The notes under the pieces were generated by a model that ran no database searches, was not told where the DNA came from, and saw only the letters and a program-made list of their open reading frames with translations. The translations under genes and the position numbers were made by a program. Shown here one piece after another: positions 1 through 8,627 of a DNA stretch of 64,000 bases (within the stretch, counting starts at the first letter, position 1; each line of letters opens with the position of its first letter). This stretch comes from Escallonia rubra. Taxonomy: Eukaryota; Streptophyta; Magnoliopsida; Escalloniales; Escalloniaceae. Location of the stretch: NCBI GenBank assembly GCA_033065855.1, contig JAVXUO010000083.1, forward strand, positions 211,326 to 275,325, in the 5' to 3' direction.

Positions 1-550
1 AGATCCAAATGCATGGAAGGAGCAAGAATGTACACAAAGGAAAACCAACCGATCCAGCTTCTACGTTGCCCACAACAAGAAATGTTGCTGACCCAAGGCA
101 ACAATATCAGCTCCAAGAAGCACATGTACAAGATTTCCTCACCACCACCAGCATTTTCCAATATAAGCCAAGGCAATCCACGTTGCTGGTTTGGCACTTG
201 CCATACTGGTCATCAGTCAGAGTTCTTATCGGGCAAAATCCTATAAGGACTCTGACTCTATGATCTGGGATAGACATGTGATATTCTAGGATCCTAATTC
301 GATACTGATTAGATCTGTTCATAGCCCAGTTCTACTAGGGCTCTTCTTCCTACTCCTATATATATATATAAGGGTCCAACTCCTTAGGTATGAACAAGTT
401 CACACACATATACACTGCATATTACTGCTTTGTCAGAGTTCTACTTTGTTAGCTATCTCTAACTTAAGCATCGGAGCGTTCCCCCGCCGGAACCCTACCC
501 GGCGGTCACTCTATGTTCCCGATCCGATCCAGTTTTTAGCTACAACACAT
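1..550 (+). mobile_element. LTR-like end of a plant LTR retrotransposon
   Basis: No credible gene here. The segment has the layout of an LTR: an alternating TA promoter box near 357-372, followed about 100 bp later by the motif TAAGCATCGGAG at 465-476 and a GC-rich CCGCCGGAACC stretch. I recognise this motif from R/U5 regions of plant LTR retrotransposons, and the same motif occurs on the minus strand near 54357-54372 in the other LTR-like block. The right end could be the CA around 547-549. The left end is not resolved and may lie before the window. No internal coding domain follows, so it is a solo LTR or fragment. Confidence 0.4.
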
Positions 551-1500
551 TCCATGGTTTTTTTTAAAAAGGGTGGAAAATATTCCATAGGTTTGACTCT
601 TTCTTAGTTTTTACAGATTTCTTAAAAGCTTAAACTGTCTTTTACAATTTGCATTATCGAAAAAACAGTATTTGTCGATCATCGTATAATAATAGCCGAA
701 ATCTCTAGCCATAAATTATGTTTTAAGATGTATACGATGTGTATTTGGAGCACTTGCTCAAAGCTCGATTCATCTTTTGTCTGATTAGCGAGAAAACATT
801 GCGTTGCAAAGAAGTTTACTTTTGATGGAGGATAAGATAGAAAGTGATATGAGAGCTTTACTTTAAGTTACAATCTTATTCTAAAGGATGCTTAAGTGTT
901 TTGTGTAATTAAAGTAGAACAACAATATCCATTTCTTGTAGGAAAAGAGAAGGCACAGTTTTTTTGATACTGTGATTTGGACCTTGATGGATTAAACTTG
1001 AACGTGGCCAATTGTCCAGAGACACAGTTTTTTTAATATATATATATATTAAAATTTGATATCCAACCAAAAATCATGCTCAAAAAGGAGGAAAAGTTCA
1101 CAAAGTATAAGAATCGATTTCAATTTCCATGTATTGTTTATGTGGGACTTCAATTAACACCCGCCTCATGCGTGGCGTAAAATATGAGGTAGCGACCTAA
1201 TGACTATAGGGGACGGGCATGGCCTAACTCTAATATTATATCAAAGCCTAATGTCCAGCTCAAAAGAAAGAGAACCCCGGCAAAATTAGGAACGGATCGG
1301 ATCACAGTTCCGGATATTTTCATTAGGTTAGTACTATAATTAACCAATCATTGCATTCAAGCATATCTATTTCCTTGAACAAGCAAGGGGCGGATAATAA
1401 GATAGGAAGGATCTCTTATACTCCGACTTCATGGACGAAGAGAAGAGAATCCCAAGGAGAGAATATATCAAGTTCTAAATCTATCCCCACTTTTCTTGCA
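551..1500. other. AT-rich intergenic stretch upstream of first CML gene
   Basis: No ORF of note on either strand. It contains a short TA run near 1037-1048. The part from about 1038 onward is the conserved upstream region of the first CML gene, listed separately because it recurs at 12.1 kb. Confidence 0.6.
1038..1390 (+). repeat. Duplicated upstream region of CML-A (copy 1)
   Basis: This stretch matches 12136-12495 over most of its length with scattered substitutions and small indels (shared blocks include the CATGTATTGTTTATGTGGGA core and GTAGCGACCTAATGAC). It ends just before the CML at 1574. The second copy has lost the gene, so this is one end of a segmental duplication covering the first two CML genes. 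Confidence 0.8.
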
Positions 1501-1573
1501 CTATACATAGTCTTTGCTTGGTCCCAAGCTACACAGCAAACCTCCCCAAACACAAAATCACCCAGTAGAGAAG

Positions 1574-1849
1574 ATGCCCATCTGGAGTGGTCTTAGAAGT
1601 GCCAGTTTTCCTATGTCCGACGACCAGGTGAAGGGCTTACTTATGAGATATGACACCAATGGAGACGGCAGGCTAAGCAGGAAAGAATTGCAGGCAGCCT
1701 TTCGGAAGCTAGGGTTGCGTTTCAGTGGCTGGAGAGCTCGACGGGCTCTTCGCCATGCTGATGCCGATGGAGACGGACACATTAGTGAAGACGAGATGAA
1801 AGAACTCATCAGATACGCTGCTTCCAAATGGGGATTCACCATCAGTTAA
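1574..1849 (+). CDS. Small two-EF-hand calmodulin-like protein (CML-A)
   Basis: A 91-residue single-exon calcium-binding protein. Two canonical EF-hand loops are visible: residues 27-38 (DTNGDGRLSRKE) and 63-74 (DADGDGHISEDE), both with Asp at position 1, Gly at 6 and Glu at 12, so both should bind calcium. They are joined by a short linker with FSGWRARRAL, the signature of this cluster. There is no signal peptide or membrane segment, so a cytosolic/nuclear sensor is inferred. An in-frame ATG at 1514 would add 20 residues, but it lies close to the TATA-like box near 1503, and paralogs align from 1574, so I chose 1574. Length fits small plant CML/polcalcin-like proteins. The physiological partner cannot be read from sequence. 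Confidence 0.9.
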   Translation: MPIWSGLRSASFPMSDDQVKGLLMRYDTNGDGRLSRKELQAAFRKLGLRFSGWRARRALRHADADGDGHISEDEMKELIRYAASKWGFTIS

Positions 1850-2620
1850 AGCCTTCGGTATCGAGTTATGAAAAACATAGGGTTCATGCATCAAATGCAT
1901 TAGGTGATTATACTGCATATAATAGCGGCAATCACTGCGTGTATTCTGTGCGTGAACTGGTGTATGCATCGTTACTCTTTAGTTGGTCTGTAAAGTATGA
2001 CCTTATGTCATTTTATGAGCAAGGTTGTAAACTCCCAAATTTTCTGTTTCATTTGAGAGAAAAAAAAAATACTTGTGTAACTCTCTCTCTCTCAATCAGA
2101 TACACCAGAAAAAACTCGATCCACATTTATGAAAATTTTCCCCAAGTATTCATCGTAAACATATTTATTTTGCCAAAATATAGGAACGAATCTTACGAAG
2201 ATAAAAGCCTATTCTAAGTTTAAGTTAGATACGGATTACTCTAAGAATGAGCTTAAGCCAGTCATGCATGCAATTAGTGAATCCATGGCTGCGCTTATAG
2301 AATGATGTACATCGTGTATAACATGACTACATCTCATCAACGACATTTTTGTAATTTTGTTACGCATAGGAAGAGCAAACAGAGAGGATACACTTGCTTC
2401 CACGTTCTTATTTTTTTGATAATACGCATAGCAACCTTATCTTTTTCCTGGAAGAACAATTTCGCAATTTCCTGGTTCATTCAATCATGTGGCGCTGTTC
2501 CTCGTATGTGCTCCATTTTCCAAGTATAAAAATATTCTTTTACCAACAAAAGTAAAAGTTTATTCCACCAGACAAGCATAGTTGATGAACTTTAAAACCT
2601 TTCCCAGTCAGTCTCCTCAA
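1850..2620. other. 3' flank of CML-A, no gene seen
   Basis: AT-rich sequence holding the probable 3' UTR of CML-A. Open frames at 1828-2217 and 2302-2529 have no recognisable domain, low-complexity composition and no paralogous conservation, so I treat them as chance. Confidence 0.5.
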
Positions 2621-3260
2621 AATTTTGGTATCAGGCCTGGTGCATGGCTATTGTCAACTTGTGAAGTTAGGTGTTGTTTAGCCTTACTGCAAATTTAAGA
2701 GGAAGTCACTTTTTACACTCTCATCAGTTTCATGCGTATGTTCACACCCTAATTAAGTTACTGCTAAAATGTTAAAAATTTGTTACTATTGCACCTTTAG
2801 CGATAAATGATGACGTGGAAATAGATGCTACCGAATGTAAATTCTTTCTATTCTAAAAATACGTGGTACTGGGTATTCCTGATTGGTCGTTTGACATTTT
2901 GAACCCAGCTATTTATTGAGCAAATGGTGTCAGAAGCCACCAAATTAGCTGCGAAATAGGAGTGACGTCAATTGGGTGACAACCGCATTCATAAAGGAGT
3001 GCTAATAAATCATGGAAAGCATGGTTTGACTGCTTTGCAATAAATTTAACCAGATATATGGAATTAGATTCAAAGCAAATAGGGTTTTAGAATACATTCA
3101 TCTCGCTAAATCACACTCTTTCATTATGCCACTTCTTCCATATCACCGTTATTTGAACACACTGTATAGATCCCTTTCCTCATTCCAAAGGACCAAAAAT
3201 AGCAAGTGGAAGATATTCCTTTTTCATTGATTTGTTTGCCAGAAGTGAAAAAAACATGAA

Positions 3261-3340
3261 GGGTAGATATAGAGATAAGTTCTATCCATGGAAACTTGAA
3301 GGATAGATATAGAGATAAGTTCTATCCATGGAAACTTGAC
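3261..3340 (+). repeat. 40-bp tandem repeat in CML-B promoter, two copies
   Basis: Two adjacent 40-bp units (3261-3300 and 3301-3340) differ at only a couple of positions and contain GATAGATATAGAGATAAG. The orthologous promoter block at 14972 has one unit only, so the duplication is specific to this copy. It lies 40-120 bp upstream of the TATA box and could double a GATA-type site. Confidence 0.85.
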
Positions 3341-3381
3341 ACACAAGAGTACTCGTTCCTTTCCCGTCACTTTTTATTATT

Positions 3382-3388
3382 TATAAAA
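3382..3388 (+). promoter_or_regulatory. TATA box of CML-B
   Basis: TATAAAA lies 68-74 bp before the ATG at 3456, a normal spacing for a short plant leader, and is followed by a CACTCTTCAG-type pyrimidine-rich start region. Confidence 0.65.
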
Positions 3389-3455
3389 GACAGTCTCACT
3401 CTTCAGTTTTACTCACGCCAACTAACAAACCCTAAGTCACGAAACAGTAAGAAAC

Positions 3456-3725
3456 ATGGTTTGGAAGCCTAGATGTGCTAGTTACCCCTTGTCTGAGGAG
3501 GACCTAAGGGGTCTTCTCAAGAGATTTGACACCGATGGCAACGGAAAGCTAAGCAAGAATGAGCTCAAGGTTGCCTTCCACAGCTTGGGCTTGCACTTCA
3601 GTGGATGGAGAGCCGGACGAGCACTCCGTCGTGCCGACGCCGACGGAGATGGTCAAATTAGCGAAGATGAGATGCTAGAACTTGTCAAAATCTGTGCTGC
3701 GAAATGGGGATTTTCAATCAAATGA
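3456..3725 (+). CDS. Small two-EF-hand calmodulin-like protein (CML-B)
   Basis: An 89-residue single-exon EF-hand protein. Loop 1 is residues 25-36 (DTDGNGKLSKNE) and loop 2 is residues 61-72 (DADGDGQISEDE); both have all calcium-ligand positions expected. The linker carries FSGWRAGRAL. The N-terminus MVWKPRCASYPLSEEDL is shared with the broken paralog at 15882. It follows CML-A on the same strand by 1.6 kb, a tandem pair. The 3' UTR from 3726, including CTTCCAACCGCATGAG, also recurs after the broken paralog (20098-20195). The start is fixed by alignment with the paralog and by the TATA spacing. I infer a soluble calcium sensor without knowing its target. Confidence 0.9.
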   Translation: MVWKPRCASYPLSEEDLRGLLKRFDTDGNGKLSKNELKVAFHSLGLHFSGWRAGRALRRADADGDGQISEDEMLELVKICAAKWGFSIK

Positions 3726-3839
3726 TTTAGTCCTCTTTCCAGCATTCATAAACTAAGCTCTTTGTACTTCTTCCAACCGCATGAGACTGGGGAGAACCCT
3801 TATCTACAAGGGCTACCACCTCAGTCTCTAAGTGAGTTG

Positions 3840-4765
3840 TTGTCTAATTCTGTCTTCCTTATCTATTAAAGAGATGCTTTTTTCTTTCTCTTCATACCCT
3901 CTTGATTGATAGATGATAACTTGGTTTAGTCCTCCGAGGGTGAAATGCTTAGCTAGCGAGCCCACTATTGTCCTTGTGGAGCCGAAGGGGGCTAGATACG
4001 TAAAAGAGTATTGAAATAGAGTTAAAAAATGTAAACATGTATAAAAATCTCACGTTTTGCTAGTTCTCTCGTGATGACTGATGGGTCAGATTACTAACCT
4101 AAAAACTTATCACTTCCAGGCAACTTTGAGGGTTTCACACTAGTAATTTACCTATGTCGGTCTACGACATATGAAGGAAAAAAGAGAGGATGATAGTATA
4201 AATCAAACTTGGATTCCATATGTAGTACCACGTCTTCTTCTTGTTCCTCAAAAGTGCATTAAAGACTTAACAAAAATCTTTTAACAACGAATGACGGTAA
4301 AAAAACTACATAACATGATGTAAAAAATGAACATTTTTAAACCAATATATTTGACAAAAGTGGTCACTTAGATTAACTATAAACGATTAATTAGTAGTAA
4401 GTATGATAGAATATGAATACAGGGGAATCGTGCACTTAATCGAGTATATCATGCAAGAGAAGCAGACTCCACAATAACAAAGACATGAAAAGCATGATAA
4501 AGAATATGAATACAGGGGAATCGTGCACTTAATCTGAGTATATCATGCAAGAGTAGCAGACTCCACAATAACAAAGACATGAAAAGCAATTTCACGTGTG
4601 TCACGCTTTCTCTCTACTACTAATTATTCGACTTGTCAGTAGTAAGTACTGGGGTCTTGAATGAAAGATCCAGTTATCATATGGATCTCTCAAATGTGAT
4701 ACTGTTATGGACTAATTAACCTAACCTACGAGAGGTGTTTTTGGCAATAAGTGATTTTTGTGATT
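3840..4765. other. Intergenic, no gene seen
   Basis: AT-rich sequence after the CML-B 3' UTR. Apart from the 93-bp tandem repeat listed separately I see no coding, RNA or transposon signature. Confidence 0.5.
4408..4594 (+). repeat. 93-bp tandem duplication, two copies
   Basis: Two adjacent units, starting at 4408 and 4501 with AGAATATGAATACAGGGGAA, are nearly identical (one inserted T and one A/T change are visible). This is a recent local duplication without coding content. Confidence 0.9.
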
Positions 4766-5104
4766 CAAAAAGCTATTACCAGAGTTCTGCTTCATGTGAT
4801 GTACGACGATTGGACTACGTAGTAACTTGTTCATTAGCTCAAATTGTAAAATTTGTTATAGGCTTTAATGTTACGATCGCTTGTAAGAAACTCAGTGTAT
4901 ATGTGATGTTTTCTATCCCTTTTTTTTTGTTTCAAAATCTTGCTATCAGGCCTGCATATGCATGGCCATGATCAGCTCGTGAAGGAAGGTGTTGGTTAGT
5001 CTGATAGCAAATGTAAGAGAAATTCTATTTTCACACTCTTATATGTTTATTCACACCCTAAGTTACCGATAAAAGGTTATTATTTTGTTATTATTGGACC
5101 TTCA

Positions 5105-6179
5105 AGGCCCCTGCACACTTGTCATGGACTTGGTGCAAACTGTTGAAGCTCATAGCTATGATGAAGTCCCACATATCTTACAAAATTGGTGATGGAACAA
5201 ATACATGGCTTTGGCTGGACAATTGGATGCCAGGAGGTTCTTTATTAGAGAAATTTGGCCAGAGAATGATTTATGATTGTAGACTGCCTATAAACAGCAA
5301 GGTAGCAGCCATTATAGATAATGGCTCTTGGCAGATACCTTCTGTTAGATCACAAGATATGAGGAGATGGAATGAAGAAATGACTGGCCTAGCTCTGCCT
5401 CAGTTGAATACTAAGGATAAAATATGGTGGAATCTGCAAAGGCATGGAAAATTTACCATTAACTTTACCTGGGAGAAACTCAGACATACTGCTAATATAG
5501 CTCCCTAGTGGAAACTATTGTGGTTCCTTGGCCATATCCCTAGATGTGCTCTAATTCTTTTGATGTTATGTAAGGGGGGTCTGAGAACCAGTGATAAATT
5601 GAAGGCATGGAACTACACTATAGAAGATGGTTGCTCTATATGCAATGCTGAGAAGGAAACTGGAAATCATTTATTTGTACAATGCACTTTTGCTAGGAAC
5701 CTGTGGCACATGGTGTTTCAGAAGTTGCAAATTGGGATACCACTGATAAATTGGCAACAGCTACTAAACCAGGCTTCAAGAATGTTCAGAGGGAAAAGCT
5801 TCTTTGCTAGGCTAAGTAAACTAGCTTTGGCAGTCACAGTTTATGCAATATGGAATGAAAGAAACTTGAGAATCTTCAAGCAAGAACAGGGGAAAGAGGA
5901 AGTGTGTTTTCGGTCAATACAACAGATGATTAAACACAGTGTGCTAAGCTGGAACAAGTCTCCTGCAGGACCTGCACACAGCTTAAACCAACAGTTATGT
6001 CATGCATGGGAACTTCATGACTGCATTTTAACACCTGGGAATGAGTAGATGAGTATAATCTGTATACTATGTAATCATGCTACAGTAAATAACTAAGACT
6101 AAGGTTGTATATACTTGTACATAGTAAAGTGTTTTGAGTTCTCATGGAATAAAATGACATTTTACCCACACAAAAAAAA
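5105..6179 (+). mobile_element. 5'-truncated LINE (L1-type) insertion
   Basis: Non-LTR retrotransposon fragment with the C-terminal part of ORF2, a short 3' UTR and an A-run at 6172-6179. It interrupts the second copy of the CML-B promoter block: host-like sequence stops near 5104 and resumes near 6180. Compared with the uninterrupted copies (2800-2825 and 14375-14400), roughly 20 bp of host sequence is missing at the junction and no clear target-site duplication is visible, so integration may have been coupled to a small deletion. Confidence 0.8.
5119..6048 (+). pseudogene. LINE ORF2 C-terminal zf-RVT domain, broken
   Basis: The reading frame encodes the region downstream of reverse transcriptase in plant L1 elements: an IGDGTNTWLWLDNW motif, then the zinc-binding zf-RVT segment with CSICNAEKETGNHLFVQC, then an AIWNERNLRIF motif. 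One in-frame TAG at 5506-5508 (just before WKLLWF) interrupts it, after which the same frame stays open to the natural stop at 6046-6048. The RT and endonuclease domains are absent through 5' truncation. It cannot encode a working retrotransposition protein. Confidence 0.88.
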
Positions 6180-6440
6180 TAGATGCTCCCCGAAAGTAAC
6201 CTCCTATTATTGTAAGAATATATGGCACTGGGTATTCTTGGTCGTTTGACTTTTTGACCCTGGCTATTTCTTGTGCAAACGGTATCAGATGCCATTAAAT
6301 TAGCTGCAAAATAGTAGTGACGTCAATTGGGTGACGACCACATTCAGAATGGAGTGCTAATAAATCATGGAAAGCATGGTTTGACTGCGTTGCAATAGAT
6401 TATTTAACCATTACTATCGAATTAGATTCAAACAAAATAG
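6180..6440 (+). repeat. CML-B promoter block copy 2, gene lost
   Basis: Sequence matching 2845-3090 and 14405-14660 resumes after the LINE. It stops near 6440 and jumps to sequence that in the third copy lies downstream of the gene (6462 matches 20203). The CML coding region expected between was therefore deleted in this copy. Confidence 0.75.
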
Positions 6441-6461
6441 GTCTTTTATGAAAATACTTTC

Positions 6462-6720
6462 TACGGAATATTATATTTGTAATACATATCACTCTTAAGA
6501 GAAGTTACTGCCAATACAGGCAAATGCCTCGCCCCAATCGAGGTACCAGGGAAATTTAGCATTGATTTGATGTTTCTGTTGAAAGACTCGTTAGTTCTTT
6601 TAAAATGTAAAAATAATTTCGCTACACCTGACTGCGAATAACCTTTGGGTTTTGATGTCACAAAAGCAATATTCAGAAACTGGTTAAGTGCACGAGCGAT
6701 GCACGTGAACACCAATATTT
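6462..6720 (+). repeat. Downstream block of a lost CML-B copy
   Basis: Matches 20203-20400 with scattered differences (shared TCGAGGTACC, GTTGAAAGACTC, AACCTTTGGGTTTTGATGTC). At 20.2 kb it lies after the broken CML, which is why I read 4770-6720 as a gene-less third copy of the unit. Confidence 0.8.
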
Positions 6721-7640
6721 AATGGGTTCATATTTAAAAAAAATCAGTTTGCATCACAACAAAAATCAAGTAAGGAATTAAGAGAAAATATATACGCAAT
6801 TCAACATATTGGTTGCTAAGTAATTGACACATGAGAATATGGGCGCAAGTAATTATTTTGCTCATAGAAGGCATTCATAAACATGGAACAAACATGTCAC
6901 CGAAATTTTGACGGACCTGAGCCTTCCCTTAATCCAAATAAAAGCCCCATTTTAATGGTTGGCCTTTCAAAAAAAAAAACAAAGGATTAAAGAAAGCCCA
7001 AAAATTAATAGATATGGCTCCATTATAAAATATTTTTGAAAATATTTCAGAAAAGAGATTGATATGAACTTAGACATATATTCCATCCAAATAAGAAGTA
7101 CATTACATAAGAAGTACTTGGATATTTTTGGATTGGTTGGAGATGGAAAGTCTTTGAGCCTAAGGCTTATCACGTGAAGCCGAAGAGAAGGAAAAGATAA
7201 CCTAAGGCTTATTAACAGGGGTAGTACAATCTTCTGTCGGTTGGATAAAAGGGGAAAAGGAGTCAGCCAAAAAAAAAAAAAAACAACCAAAGAGAGACTT
7301 CGGCAGGAGAGAGAGAAAGGAGGGCCCAGTCGGCAGCAACGAAAAAGAAAAGAAAGAAGAAGAGGCTGTTTGCCTGCTTGGGCAGAAGAGAAAAGGAAAG
7401 GAAAAAAAGGAGAGAGAAGGGAAGAAGAAGAAGAAGAAGAAGAAGAAGAAGAGAGAGATGGGTTCAAGGTGAATACTGTCCTTTTTAATTGTCTTCTCTT
7501 ATTATTTTACGTAAATTTTGATTATATGATGTACTATATTTTCATGCAAAAATGAAAAATTCATATATTCATATTTTATTTAATCGGAGGTCGTCGTGGA
7601 CGTAATTAATGCTTGACTTTTAGGCATATATATATGGGAG
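6721..7640. other. Intergenic with GAA microsatellite
   Basis: No gene recognised. A purine-rich stretch from about 7240 ends in a (GAA)n tract at about 7421-7451; the 104-aa plus-strand and 166-aa minus-strand open frames here are low-complexity Lys/Glu and Ser/Phe strings produced by the repeat. Confidence 0.6.
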
Positions 7641-7747
7641 CTGATTCGTTGAGCGCTAGCAAAATAAGCTATTTTGCAAGCGCGATCTGACCGTCTATCC
7701 TGAAAGATAGACGGCCCAGATTTTGTCTTTTTCGAAAACTGTAAGTT

Positions 7748-8009
7748 GTCCGCGACATAGTGTCGCGGAGGGGATTTTTTACCTTTTTGCCCCTTCTCCC
7801 CTGTCCGCTACACTGTACAGCGGACGCCTTTTAAGTCCTGACATGTATCAGGAAAAGGCGTCTGCGACACAGTGTAGCGGACGCCCTCTAGGCTGACACC
7901 TACCTGTCAGGACATGTCCCGTCACCCGCCAAGAAAGTCTCCCGTTAGGTCTTTATTTCTGCACGTGTCAGAGTGTCGGCTATAATGTCCGCTATATAGT
8001 ATCGCAGAC
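7748..8009 (+). repeat. Four 23-bp imperfect palindromes
   Basis: Four 23-bp sites at 7748-7770, 7803-7825, 7860-7882 and 7987-8009 share the design GTCYGC-KAYA-n3-TRYMGC-RGAC. The first has perfect 9-bp arms, TCCGCGACA / TGTCGCGGA. They sit in the 5' subterminal region of the MULE, some 620-880 bp before the transposase ATG, where transposase-binding or promoter sites would be expected. Function is inferred. Confidence 0.85.
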
Positions 8010-8627
8010 ATTATTATCCCTATACCCAAAAGTTTCCTAATTCTCAGCTCTTTCGACAAAATTTTCTTCTCCTTCAGATTCACTTGCTTCCATTTTCGGT
8101 TCCCCTCAAGTTTCAAGTAACACTTGCTTCAAGTTTCACTCAAGCAAGGTAAGTTTGTGGTACAACACAAGTTTTCTGGGTGGATTGACTGATAAAGTAT
8201 AAATTTTTTTTTGGACAAAAAGTATAGATTTTTTGGTGATGTTCTAGAAATTTGTCACTCTATTCATCAACTTGTGATGTTCTAGAAATTAATTTGTTAA
8301 CTTTAAACAAATTTATTGTAGTTAATTTTGATTTTTTTTTTAGGTTCGCTAACTTCGACACATGTATTCTATTTAAATTCGAATTTTTTGAGATATGTTT
8401 GTTGTATTTTGGCATGATAAATTTGTCTATTTATCTTAATAATTTTAATTTGTTATGTTCAATAAATCTATAATTAGCAAAATGAGAGACTTTTGAGATT
8501 ATGTATATGGTATATTTGTTTTCCTAAATTGGTCTATTCGTCAAGATAATTTTTAGGTAATATTTTCAGTTCAAAATGTCATTTGATTGTTAAGCGTAGT
8601 CTATTTCTACATAGGTTTTGTTTCACG

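Larger units (their letters stand above)
2625..3455 (+). repeat. Duplicated CML-B promoter block (copy 1)
   Basis: This promoter-proximal block occurs three times in the window: here, at about 4770-5104 continuing at 6180-6440 (interrupted by a LINE), and at about 14030-15044. Shared landmarks are TGGTATCAGGCCTGG-like sequence, GTGACGTCAATTGGGTGAC, AATAAATCATGGAAAGCATGG and the CTTGACACACAAGAGTACTCG stretch. Only this copy leads into an undisturbed gene. A GTGACGTCA core inside the block is the sort of site bZIP factors bind; this is an inference from the motif only. Confidence 0.8.

Noticed and set aside
1514-1573. Upstream in-frame ATG extending CML-A to 111 aa
   Set aside because: Too close to the likely TATA box, and the extension is not shared by paralogs; start at 1574 preferred.
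6967-7555. Open frames of 166 aa (minus) and 104 aa (plus) around the GAA tract
   Set aside because: Low-complexity Ser/Phe and Lys/Glu strings generated by a purine-rich repeat; no domain and no conservation in the duplicated blocks.
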